From the IMG/VR virus record IMGVR_UViG_3300023179_003211, positions 1 through 29,625 of that record: DNA of 29,625 nt, one strand, 5' to 3'. Positions 1-7,294 of this stretch are shown piece after piece (the first letter of the stretch is position 1; each line of letters starts with the position of its first letter). The position numbers were made by a program, and so were the translations under genes. This DNA is from a virus. Below the pieces are notes generated by a model. The model was not told the origin of the DNA, made no database searches, and was given only the letters and a program-made list of their open reading frames with translations.

Positions 1-122
1 CTAATGGTGTTGCACCAACATTAACTACAACTGTTTCATATCGTGATGTTCTTCAATTTATGACATATGATGGCGGAACTTCTTATTTGGGTCGTGCAAT
101 CTGGTCTAATATAGCTCCTTAA
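1..122 (+). CDS. C-terminal end of a phage virion protein (partial, 5' end outside window)
   Basis: The frame beginning at base 3 is open from the window edge to a TAA at 120-122 and gives 39 residues ending in LGRAIWSNIAP. The segment is rich in Thr and aromatic residues and contains a Y-D-G-G-T-S-Y stretch of a kind common at the C-terminal ends of phage tail or fibre proteins. It is followed nine bases later by another virion-type gene on the same strand, so it probably belongs to the same late structural cluster. Too little is present to name a family. The reading frame is supported by the clean stop and the tight spacing to the next start. Confidence 0.6.
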   Translation, partial: NGVAPTLTTTVSYRDVLQFMTYDGGTSYLGRAIWSNIAP

Positions 123-131
123 GGATAAAAT

Positions 132-524
132 ATGTCAACTATTGCAATACCATTAGCTAACAAAGACAAATATGAAAATAATCTTTTGGTGGTTTTAGAC
201 GGCACCAATAATGAAATGACTATTTCAAAAAAATCACATGATCCCAAAGTAATTGGTGTAACTACTGACTATGATGATGCTGAGTTAGGATTAAATGATT
301 TTGGAGAAAATCCACACCGTCTTGTTGCTGTTACTGGTCGTATCCTTTGCTATGTAAAAGGTCCAATTGGATATGGTGACTGCGTTGTTACCAGTAATGA
401 AGAAGGTATTGGACAAAAACTTGATCAAACAAAGTATGTTCCAGGTTGTATTATTGGAAAGTCACTTACTACTATAAAAGATAATAGCGTAGAATTAATA
501 GAAATGGTATTGACTACTGCATAA
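132..524 (+). CDS. Virion-associated protein resembling the conserved C-terminal module of phage tail/fibre proteins
   Basis: This is a 130-aa protein. Residues about 64-112 read as V-A-V-T-G-R-I...VKGPIGYGD...TSNEEGIG...YVPGCIIGKSL. That pattern (GR-x-x-V-K-G-x-x-x-x-G-D ... P-G-x-x-I-G-K-S) recurs as a small beta-rich module at the C-terminus of many phage tail and structural proteins, so this looks like a free-standing copy. The ATG has a good ribosome binding site (AAGGA, about 7 bases upstream). It lies between the end of one virion gene and a second structural gene. The exact location in the particle cannot be told from sequence; family recognition is from memory of the pattern, not from a search. 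Confidence 0.7.
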   Translation: MSTIAIPLANKDKYENNLLVVLDGTNNEMTISKKSHDPKVIGVTTDYDDAELGLNDFGENPHRLVAVTGRILCYVKGPIGYGDCVVTSNEEGIGQKLDQTKYVPGCIIGKSLTTIKDNSVELIEMVLTTA

Positions 525-527
525 ATA
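520..527 (+). promoter_or_regulatory. Possible T4-type late promoter (CATAAATA)
   Basis: CATAAATA overlaps the stop codon of the upstream gene and lies 19 bases before the ATG of the next structural gene. T4 late promoters are a single TATAAATA -10 element with no -35 box, so this is a 7 of 8 match at a sensible distance. In such AT-rich DNA the match can easily occur by chance. Confidence 0.3.
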
Positions 528-546
528 ATGTTGTGGGATTTTATAA

Positions 547-1482
547 ATGACGTATGCCAGTGGTGGATTAATTCAAGCAACAGATTTTAACACTCGTGCA
601 ACTGCTGTTAATGCAATATGGGGCACTGGTGCTAATGCTAATGGATATGGTCAAGCAAGCACTGTTACTACAACTTCTACTGGTACAGTTGTTCCTGCAA
701 CTGATTGGGCCACACTTATTGCACGTATATCAAGTATGAATCAACATCAGGTTAATAATACAACTGGTGTCCCAACTCAACCTACTTCTGGCAGTATAAT
801 AACTTATTTAAATACTCTTGATACTGCTATTTCTACAGTTAATACTAACAAACTTTCAAGTTTTGCACAACAAGCGGCTATTGCTTTTACTGCTGCTCAA
901 ACTGCCTCTAATACTAATAATTGGCAAGTAAGTGCACAAAGAACATTTACTGCAACTTTTGCAAATGGTAATGCTGCTAGACATTTCTTTAATGCAAATG
1001 GATATCTTGAACTTAGCTTTGTTAACACATCGCTTTCAGGAAACGTAAAAAGCACGACTTGGAATACTTTTCTTACGACTGGTGTTAAACAACACATCTT
1101 ACGTGCAAATGCTTCTTATTATACTGGTACTGGTTTTACTCCAAATACCAATCTAACTTCTCAAGGATATTATAACTTAACAAGAGGTTTAACTACTTTC
1201 TTCCAAGTTTATGATACGCCAAGTTCAGTTGACTATGTTAATAACTATATGTTAATACAGTATGGAATTGGAAGTGCACAAAATGCTGGTGGTAATGGTG
1301 ATAATGGAACAACAGTAGTCGTAAACGTAAGTATGGTTGATGCCGCTGGCGACGTTTTTAATGATAACGTAAGTGGAAATCTTTGTGTTCAGTTACGTCC
1401 AGTATATCCAGAACTTACATATTTAACTTCTGAAAGTTGGGGTGCTGTTACAATTGCCGCTAACGTTAATACCCAAACATAA
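547..1482 (+). CDS. Phage virion structural protein, tail-fibre-like
   Basis: This is a 311-aa protein. The N-terminus runs T-Y-A-S-G-G-L-I-Q-A-T-D-F-N followed by A-I-W-G-T-G...G-Y-G-Q. I recognise this opening from structural or fibre-associated proteins of marine T4-like phages. The rest is rich in Thr, Asn, Ser, Ala and Gly with few charged residues and no enzyme motif, as expected of a beta-structured surface protein. Many Ser/Thr residues (for example the TVTTTSTGT stretch near residue 40) would suit O-linked modification, but that is inference. It is the last gene before the modification operon. The ATG has only a weak upstream purine run. Exact role in the particle is unknown. Confidence 0.75.
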   Translation: MTYASGGLIQATDFNTRATAVNAIWGTGANANGYGQASTVTTTSTGTVVPATDWATLIARISSMNQHQVNNTTGVPTQPTSGSIITYLNTLDTAISTVNTNKLSSFAQQAAIAFTAAQTASNTNNWQVSAQRTFTATFANGNAARHFFNANGYLELSFVNTSLSGNVKSTTWNTFLTTGVKQHILRANASYYTGTGFTPNTNLTSQGYYNLTRGLTTFFQVYDTPSSVDYVNNYMLIQYGIGSAQNAGGNGDNGTTVVVNVSMVDAAGDVFNDNVSGNLCVQLRPVYPELTYLTSESWGAVTIAANVNTQT

Positions 1483-1483
1483 T

Positions 1484-1512
1484 TTGACTTATTAATCTGT
1501 TTTTGTTACAAT
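1484..1512 (+). promoter_or_regulatory. Sigma-70-type promoter for the glycosyltransferase / radical SAM operon
   Basis: TTGACT (1484-1489) and TACAAT (1507-1512) are separated by 17 bases; each hexamer matches the consensus at 5 of 6 positions. The -10 box ends only six bases before the ATG at 1519, so the predicted start site falls on or next to the start codon and the transcript would be leaderless or nearly so. It sits in the only non-coding gap before eleven overlapping genes. Position and spacing support it; AT-rich chance matches remain possible. Confidence 0.5.
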
Positions 1513-1518
1513 TGTAAA

Positions 1519-1839
1519 ATGACTCCAGAAGAACTTAGAGAAAAGGCTATTGAAGCCTACAATCGTGATGTAGCAAAGCAAAATATACTTACTGCCATGG
1601 AATCACGCATGACAGTATCCTACAATGATGGTGTATTCATAGTAACACCTGAACTTATAAGTTTCTTAAATGCATGGCAAAATGAATTAATTTATATGCT
1701 TGATGCTTATGATGTTCCAATCCAAGTTGATGCAAATTATCTTAAAACACTTTGTAAGCAACGTTGGCAAGAAGTAATGAATGAATTTGCCATAGAATAC
1801 GAAGAATATAAAAAGATTCGTAATGCAAAACAACTTTAA
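1519..1839 (+). CDS. Conserved-looking phage protein of unknown function, first gene of the modification operon
   Basis: This is a 106-aa acidic, mostly alpha-helical protein with no recognisable catalytic motif. Helical segments rich in Glu, Lys and Ala flank a central F-I-V-T-P-E-L-I-S-F-L stretch, and the C-terminus is strongly charged. No Shine-Dalgarno sequence precedes the ATG; instead a promoter -10 box ends six bases upstream, which would give a leaderless message. The gene overlaps the next start by 17 bases, so it is translated with the glycosyltransferases. Its size and position just after structural genes would fit a tail-fibre accessory or a modification partner, but nothing in the sequence proves either. 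Confidence 0.6.
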   Translation: MTPEELREKAIEAYNRDVAKQNILTAMESRMTVSYNDGVFIVTPELISFLNAWQNELIYMLDAYDVPIQVDANYLKTLCKQRWQEVMNEFAIEYEEYKKIRNAKQL

Positions 1840-2575
1840 CGGTTGTATTATATTTGCATACAACACAAATAAGATTGATTATTTTAATCAAGCAGTAGAA
1901 GCTGCTGATAGAGTTGTTCATTATCTAAATTTACCAGTAACTATTTTTACAAATGAAGAAAGAAAGTGTAAACACAATGTTATCATTACTGAAATTCCTC
2001 AAAAAAATTACAAACAAAGAAATATTTGGTACAATCGCAGCAGAACTGAAGCGTTTGATCTTACGCCTTACAGTAAAACACTGGTGATTGATAGTGATTA
2101 TTTTTTATGCACTAATACATTAAAATATCATATTGAAAGTCAAAAACCATTTTTAATTGCGAATGAAGTTTATAATCCAGTTAAAGGTGAGAAAACAATT
2201 TTTAATATTGGAAAAAGTCATGTTCCTATGATGTGGGCTACTATAATGATATTTGACAAAAGTGATGAAGCAAAACAAATATTTGATTTTGCAAAAATTG
2301 TTGAAAAACATTATGAGTATTATAGCAGACTATATGGATTTCATTACGCAAGTATAAGAAACGATTACATTTTTAGTATAGCATGTCATGTAATGGGTGG
2401 TTATGGTTCTATATCTTACGCATTGAAAAATTATCCTATTGTAAATTGTGATAGTCAAACATTTTATGAAAGTTTTGATAATAATAAACTTGTATACAAA
2501 TATGCACATGATAAAATATACGGAAATAGATTACAAAATTTAGATTTACATCTTATGAATAAAGGTCAAATATGA
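1823..2575 (+). CDS. GT-A-like glycosyltransferase (nucleotide-sugar transferase fold), paralogue 1
   Basis: This is a 250-aa protein. The N-terminus has a beta-strand (GCIIFAYNT) followed by helix and strand segments as in nucleotide-diphospho-sugar transferases. After R-T-E-A-F-D-L-T-P-Y-S-K-T comes V-I-D-S-D-Y-F, where D90-S-D92 fits the metal-binding DxD motif of GT-A enzymes. A conserved M-M-W-A-T-I-M-I-F segment follows. It would transfer a sugar from a nucleotide donor in the cytoplasm. The downstream gene is a paralogue with the same order of segments (PY-x-x-T-x-x-x-x-x-D). The gene starts inside the previous one and ends in an ATGA overlap with the next. Donor and acceptor cannot be read; a phage-specific transferase of unknown substrate is the safe name. 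Confidence 0.6.
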   Translation: MQNNFNGCIIFAYNTNKIDYFNQAVEAADRVVHYLNLPVTIFTNEERKCKHNVIITEIPQKNYKQRNIWYNRSRTEAFDLTPYSKTLVIDSDYFLCTNTLKYHIESQKPFLIANEVYNPVKGEKTIFNIGKSHVPMMWATIMIFDKSDEAKQIFDFAKIVEKHYEYYSRLYGFHYASIRNDYIFSIACHVMGGYGSISYALKNYPIVNCDSQTFYESFDNNKLVYKYAHDKIYGNRLQNLDLHLMNKGQI

Positions 2576-3429
2576 GTTCTGGTTACATATGTATTGCACA
2601 AAATAGTGGTGATGTAGATTATTTGCGTATGGTATATTTGCAAGCCTTGAGTTGTAAATTGACACAGACAACATATAATAATTTTAGTGTTATTGTAGAT
2701 AAAGAAACTGCCGATTCCATAGAACAAAAATATATTGATGTATTTGACAATATTATTGTTCTTAAAGATGACCTTGCAAGAAATAGCAAAATTAAAATGC
2801 AAAACGAGTGTCAGGTTTTCAGGTATAGCCCTTATAAGCAAACTATGAAAACCGAAGCAGACATGTTGTTTACTTCAAACTATGACGAACTTTGGTATGC
2901 TTGGAATTATAGTACACAAGTTTTTTGTTCACATGTTTATACATATGACGGTCATTTAATCACAGACCGCAGTCAGCGTAAATTGTTTGACGATAGTTTA
3001 TTGCCAAACGTTTATAGTGCTTGGACATATTTTTCATATGACTTGGAATGTAAACAATTTTATGATACAATGCGTGTCATTATAGATGATTGGGATTATT
3101 ATCGTGACAATTATCTTATAAATTGTCGTTATGATGAACCACGCACAGATGAAGTTTATGCACTTGCTTGTAAAATATTAGATATAAAATATAAAAGCAA
3201 TGGTTTTGGATTTGTTCATATGAAACCTAAACTGCAAAGAATTGCAACAAACTCAAGTTGGTCTGAAATGCTTTCATTTGAAGTTCATAGCGATTTTGCA
3301 CCAGTTATTGGTGGATATAAACAATCCAAACCACTGCATTATGTTGAAAAAACCTTTGTAACAGATGAATTATTAGATAGATATGAGTATGAATATAAGC
3401 GAAGAAGAGATCAAGGCTTGGTGGGATGA
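2572..3429 (+). CDS. GT-A-like glycosyltransferase-related protein, paralogue 2
   Basis: This is a 285-aa protein sharing layout with the upstream gene: an N-terminal strand (GYICIAQNS), an R-Y-S-P-Y-K-Q-T-M-K-T-E-A-D segment aligned with the paralogue's T-P-Y-S-K-T-L-V-I-D-S-D, then a C-terminal region with many Tyr, Trp and Asp. The metal site here reads E95-A-D97 rather than DxD, so it could be active with an altered site or be a non-catalytic partner. Translation is coupled by the ATGA overlap at 2572. The 3' end is overlapped by 47 bases by the next small gene. The fold assignment is inference from pattern, since no search could be run. Confidence 0.5.
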   Translation: MSSGYICIAQNSGDVDYLRMVYLQALSCKLTQTTYNNFSVIVDKETADSIEQKYIDVFDNIIVLKDDLARNSKIKMQNECQVFRYSPYKQTMKTEADMLFTSNYDELWYAWNYSTQVFCSHVYTYDGHLITDRSQRKLFDDSLLPNVYSAWTYFSYDLECKQFYDTMRVIIDDWDYYRDNYLINCRYDEPRTDEVYALACKILDIKYKSNGFGFVHMKPKLQRIATNSSWSEMLSFEVHSDFAPVIGGYKQSKPLHYVEKTFVTDELLDRYEYEYKRRRDQGLVG

Positions 3430-3610
3430 GTTTGAAAGAGAACTTGCAAAAATGGTAATACCTTGTGTTCCCATGCCAGAACCTCCTCCGCCTCCACCTG
3501 TTTACAATCCTAGATGGCGGCATGGAAATACTTACTTTACACTTGAGAATGATATGCAATTTGCTGTTGATAATTCACACCCAAATGCTGTAGGTTGGAA
3601 GTATGAGTAA
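3383..3610 (+). CDS. Small proline-rich protein of unknown function inside the modification operon
   Basis: This is a 75-aa protein. Residues 1-24 form an acidic amphipathic helix with two adjacent Trp. Next comes C-V-P-M-P-E-P followed by six Pro, then a C-terminal part with Trp, Tyr, His and Asn (N-P-R-W-R-H-G-N-T-Y). It starts 47 bases inside the upstream gene, and its stop overlaps the next gene by 8 bases. Without it the operon would have a 170-base gap, and the frame is open throughout, so I accept it as real. A second ATG six bases later is an alternative start. Its small size and proximity to radical SAM enzymes make it one candidate substrate, purely by position. Confidence 0.55.
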   Translation: MSMNISEEEIKAWWDEFERELAKMVIPCVPMPEPPPPPPVYNPRWRHGNTYFTLENDMQFAVDNSHPNAVGWKYE

Positions 3611-4541
3611 TTTAGTTGATATAAGTGACCTTGATGTAATATTCTTAAGTTATAAAGAAACCAATGCTGATAGCAATTGGTCTTATGTTCGTAGTTTTGT
3701 TCCATGGGCAAAGCGTGTTCATGGTATAGAAGGAAGCGATGCCGCACATAAAGCCGCAGCTGCTGCAAGCGAAACAGAAAGATTTATTCTTATTGATGGT
3801 GATAATCAACCAAATCCAGAATTTTTTAATCAACAATTAAGACTTAATGATGAGAATAGTGAATGTGTATTTCGCTGGCGTGCAAAAAATCATATTAATG
3901 GATTGTGTTATGGAAATGGTGGTTTAAGCAGTTGGACTAAAACCTTTGTTAATAACATGCGAACTCATGAAGCAAGTGATGGAAATACCGAAACAGCAGT
4001 TGAGTTTTGTTATTTTCAAAGCTATTGGGCTATGCATGATGTTTGGAGTATAACATCACCAAATGGCAGTCCACAACAAGCATGGCAAGCAGGTTTCCGT
4101 GAAGGTGTTAAACTGTGCCTTGACCGTGGTCGACGTGTAAATCCAGAAGAATTTGAAAAAGCAACTTGGTTAGGAAATCGCACAAATCTTGTTATTTGGT
4201 GTAGTATCGGTGCTGATGTTGAATATGGCAAATATGCAATGCTAGGTGCTCGTCAAGGTGCTTATAAAACTATGTTTGATGATGATTGGGATTATACCGA
4301 AGTTCGTGATTTTGATAAGTTAGAAAATATTTGGAATGATAGTTTAGAATATGGTGATAAAGAAAGTGAAACATTTGCAAGAATGTTGCGTAAACGTTTA
4401 AATCTTGATATAGTTACTTTTAATGCTGAACAAAGTAAATGGTTTAAAAATCATCAGCGAACATACCAGAATATTGATATTATGTTACCAGAAAGAGATG
4501 TAGGAAATGTCATCCGAAGTGCTGCTAGACAACTCTGGTGA
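3603..4541 (+). CDS. Glycosyltransferase-like protein with DGD motif
   Basis: This is a 312-aa protein. It opens with a strand ending V-I-F-L-S-Y (residues 12-17), then V-H-G-I-E-G-S-D-A-A-H-K-A-A and F-I-L-I-D-G-D-N, where D65-G-D67 is placed like the metal-binding DxD of GT-A transferases. The order (strand, H-G-x-x-G-x-D-A, helix, DGD) resembles a family of putative glycosyltransferases I associate with T4-like phages. A later W-x-A-G-F-R-E-G-V-K-L segment is shared with the last gene of this operon (12128-13687), which repeats this domain without the DGD. The gene begins within the preceding one, and the radical SAM gene starts 35 bases before its end, so it belongs to the same transcription unit. 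Substrate unknown. Confidence 0.6.
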   Translation: MSNLVDISDLDVIFLSYKETNADSNWSYVRSFVPWAKRVHGIEGSDAAHKAAAAASETERFILIDGDNQPNPEFFNQQLRLNDENSECVFRWRAKNHINGLCYGNGGLSSWTKTFVNNMRTHEASDGNTETAVEFCYFQSYWAMHDVWSITSPNGSPQQAWQAGFREGVKLCLDRGRRVNPEEFEKATWLGNRTNLVIWCSIGADVEYGKYAMLGARQGAYKTMFDDDWDYTEVRDFDKLENIWNDSLEYGDKESETFARMLRKRLNLDIVTFNAEQSKWFKNHQRTYQNIDIMLPERDVGNVIRSAARQLW

Positions 4542-5946
4542 TGTTGCCACAGTTAATGAAGATAGAACTTTAAAAAGCAATTTCCTAACTGCCGCAGAAA
4601 AAATGCAGCAACAGTTAGGCAATTCACTTTGCCTTGCAAAATGGATGCAAACAAGTTTGCACCTGACAACAGGTCATACTAATAGTTGTTACCATCCACC
4701 ACTACATAGGATAAATCCAGATGATCTTACCAATAACCCCAGTGCACTCCACAACACTGAATTTAAAAAAACGCAAAGACAGCGAATGTTACGTGGAGAC
4801 CGTCCAGAAGAATGTAGCTATTGTTGGAGAGTTGAAGCAACAGGAAACTTATCAGACCGACATTACAGATCGGGAGAACCTTGGGCTGGTAATAAGTATA
4901 ATGAGATTCTTATTCAAGACCCCTTAACTTGGAATGTAAATCCATCTTACGTTGAAGTTAATTTTAGTAATGTTTGTAACTTACAGTGTAGTTATTGTTC
5001 GCCACAATTTAGTAGTGCGTGGCAAAAGGAAATAAATGAACACGGTGCTTATCCTACTTCTAATTCCCACAATAGTCCTTCTTACTTTACTACTGATCGT
5101 AGAGTTATACCAAACAGGGAAAGTAATGTTTATGTTGATGCGTTCTGGCGATGGTGGCCCGAACTCTACCCAAACCTAAAACATTTTCGTATGACAGGTG
5201 GTGAACCGCTGCTTGACAAAAACACGTATCGTGTATTTGATTATGTTTTAGACAATCCTAAAAAAGATTTACATTTAAACGTTACCAGTAATTTAAGTCA
5301 GGATGAATATGTGTTTGACAAGTATCTTACCTATGTCAAGCATATGTGCGGTAATCATGTGCTAGAGCATTTCATGCAGTTTGTCTCTATCGACGGATAC
5401 AGAGAACGTGCTGAATATGCTCGCCATGGTCTTGATTTTAAACTTATGCAATCTAATGTTGAAAAATTTCTAACAGATATACCAGGTCGTAACAGCATAA
5501 CTTTTATCATTACAATGAATGTGCTAAACATCACGAGTCTTAAAGAATTAATGCAATGGATTCTTGAACTTCGTGCCAAGTATAATACAACTTACCAACG
5601 TGTTTGGTTTGATACACCGATATTGCGTGAACCAGCATGGCAGTGCATTGATATACTACCAGAAAGTTATGCTTGGTTCTTACAAAATATTGTTCAATGG
5701 ATGCAACCACAAGTAGAAACCATTGATACACGATTTAACGGATTTAAAGATTATGAAGTAACTAAATTACAACGTGTTGTAGATTGGATGCATGAACATC
5801 ACCGTGAAGATACTAACACCATGGCAGATTTTTATCGCTTCTTTGCTGAACATGATCGTCGTCGTAAAATTAATTTTTTACAAACCTTTCCAGAAATGGT
5901 AGAGTGGTGGGATAATTGCAAATATTGGGCAGATAATGCGAAGTAA
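4507..5946 (+). CDS. Radical SAM protein with N-terminal twitch-like cysteine domain, copy 1 of 5
   Basis: This is a 479-aa protein. The radical SAM [4Fe-4S] motif is C157-NLQ-C161-SY-C164, preceded by a strand (VEVNFSN) and followed by R-M-T-G-G-E-P, the SAM-binding GGEP motif. An N-terminal cysteine domain carries C42, C61 (in S-C-Y-H-P) and C103-SY-C106-W, spaced like a SPASM/twitch auxiliary cluster but placed before the barrel. The C-terminus ends with D-R-R-R...NF-x-x-x-FPE...W. Such enzymes cleave S-adenosylmethionine to start radical chemistry on peptides or small molecules; the substrate is unknown. It is the first of five tandem paralogues and is closest to the next one. It overlaps the upstream gene by 35 bases. 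The first 35 residues are poorly conserved, so a later start is possible. Confidence 0.9.
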   Translation: MSSEVLLDNSGDVATVNEDRTLKSNFLTAAEKMQQQLGNSLCLAKWMQTSLHLTTGHTNSCYHPPLHRINPDDLTNNPSALHNTEFKKTQRQRMLRGDRPEECSYCWRVEATGNLSDRHYRSGEPWAGNKYNEILIQDPLTWNVNPSYVEVNFSNVCNLQCSYCSPQFSSAWQKEINEHGAYPTSNSHNSPSYFTTDRRVIPNRESNVYVDAFWRWWPELYPNLKHFRMTGGEPLLDKNTYRVFDYVLDNPKKDLHLNVTSNLSQDEYVFDKYLTYVKHMCGNHVLEHFMQFVSIDGYRERAEYARHGLDFKLMQSNVEKFLTDIPGRNSITFIITMNVLNITSLKELMQWILELRAKYNTTYQRVWFDTPILREPAWQCIDILPESYAWFLQNIVQWMQPQVETIDTRFNGFKDYEVTKLQRVVDWMHEHHREDTNTMADFYRFFAEHDRRRKINFLQTFPEMVEWWDNCKYWADNAK

Positions 5947-7294
5947 AAAAACTGATGAATCTTTTTTAGAATATAAAAAACGTGTTCTTGATACCAAAAG
6001 TGCATCATTTTGTGGTGCTAAATGGTATAATGCAACCATTTGGCTTGGTAGTGGACAAACGACAAGTTGTCACCATCCGCTGCCACACTCTATTCCACTT
6101 GATAAGTTAGCAGACAATCCAAGTGCAATTCATAACACTGGCCAAAAGAAAATGGAACGTTTTATGATGCAGACTGGACAGAGACCAAGTGGTTGTGAAT
6201 ACTGTTGGCGCATTGAAGATAGTAGTGCAAATGCTATCAGTGATCGTCCTTACAAAAGTATGATATATAGTGAAGAAGAATTAAACACAGCATTTAAATT
6301 ACCAAGTGATACTGACGTAAACCTTCGCACACTGGAGATAGCCTTTGATCGCACTTGTAACTTTGCTTGTAGCTATTGTAATCCCGCTTTTAGTACTACT
6401 TGGGTTAAAGACATTAAAAATAATGGACCATACAATAATTTGGTTAGTGATGGTCGCAATCATTTTACCCATTTACATGATAATTCTCAGCTATATGGGT
6501 TTACTGATACAAATCCATATGTAGAAGCGTTCTTTAAATGGTGGGAAACTGATCTACATAAGATACTGCGTGAATTGCGTATAACTGGTGGTGAACCACT
6601 TATGAGTGGTCACACATGGAAGCTGCTTGATTGGTTTAAAAACAATCGTGGTAAAAGCCAAACTAAACTTGCTATCAACAGCAATCTTGGACTTGAACGA
6701 GAAAAACTAATAGAGTTTGTAGATAAGATTCGTGACTTACCACATGTAGAAGTTTATACAAGCTGCGAAGCATTTAAGGAACAAGCAGATTATATTCGTG
6801 ATGGATTAAATTATTATAAATGGTTTGATAATTTAGTTTATCTACAAAAAAGCGGTGCAGTGAAACAGCTACATGTTATGGCAACTATAAATGGTTTATG
6901 TTTGTTATCGCTACCAGATTTTCTTGAACATATGATGGATTTTAAAATGGGTTACGGTCGTGATAGTTTAACTGTTACACTTAACATTTTACGTTTCCCA
7001 AGTTTTCAAAGTCCAGTTGTAATGCCATATGGTATCAAAGAAGAATGTGCTGTTGCTCTTGAAAAATTTTTAGAAAAACATGAACATGGAAAATATTTGC
7101 ATCAAATGGAAATTGAACATGTAAAGAGATTAGTTCAATACCTACGCAACGCAACTATTCCACATGAAGGCGCAAGTCATATTGATATTTTAGAACGAGA
7201 TTTTAAAAACTTCTATGAACAGTATGACCAACGCCGTAGTAAAGATTTTATAAAAACATTTCCTGTTTTGGAATATTGGTATAATGGTTTATAA
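5936..7294 (+). CDS. Radical SAM protein with N-terminal twitch-like cysteine domain, copy 2 of 5
   Basis: This is a 452-aa protein. The cluster motif is C141-NFA-C145-SY-C148, with R-I-T-G-G-E-P downstream. The N-terminal domain has C26 (F-C-G-A-K-W), C45 (S-C-H-H-P) and C87-EY-C90-W-R. It shares with copy 1 the A-K-W motif, the N-P-S-A-x-H-N-T segment and a single Cys followed by His where copies 3-5 have a Cys pair. These two therefore form a subgroup. The C-terminus again has D-Q-R-R-x-x-x-F...TFP. The start overlaps copy 1 by 11 bases, and its end is overlapped by copy 3. Enzyme class is certain from the motifs; reaction and partner are not known. Confidence 0.9.
   Translation: MRSKKTDESFLEYKKRVLDTKSASFCGAKWYNATIWLGSGQTTSCHHPLPHSIPLDKLADNPSAIHNTGQKKMERFMMQTGQRPSGCEYCWRIEDSSANAISDRPYKSMIYSEEELNTAFKLPSDTDVNLRTLEIAFDRTCNFACSYCNPAFSTTWVKDIKNNGPYNNLVSDGRNHFTHLHDNSQLYGFTDTNPYVEAFFKWWETDLHKILRELRITGGEPLMSGHTWKLLDWFKNNRGKSQTKLAINSNLGLEREKLIEFVDKIRDLPHVEVYTSCEAFKEQADYIRDGLNYYKWFDNLVYLQKSGAVKQLHVMATINGLCLLSLPDFLEHMMDFKMGYGRDSLTVTLNILRFPSFQSPVVMPYGIKEECAVALEKFLEKHEHGKYLHQMEIEHVKRLVQYLRNATIPHEGASHIDILERDFKNFYEQYDQRRSKDFIKTFPVLEYWYNGL

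Noticed and set aside
541-548. TATAAATG just before the third structural gene, close to the T4 late consensus
   Set aside because: It overlaps the start codon itself, so a transcript from it would lack the start of the gene; the element at 520-527 is better placed.
547-1482. Diversity-generating retroelement acting on the fibre-like gene
   Set aside because: No reverse transcriptase, template repeat or accessory gene is present in the window.
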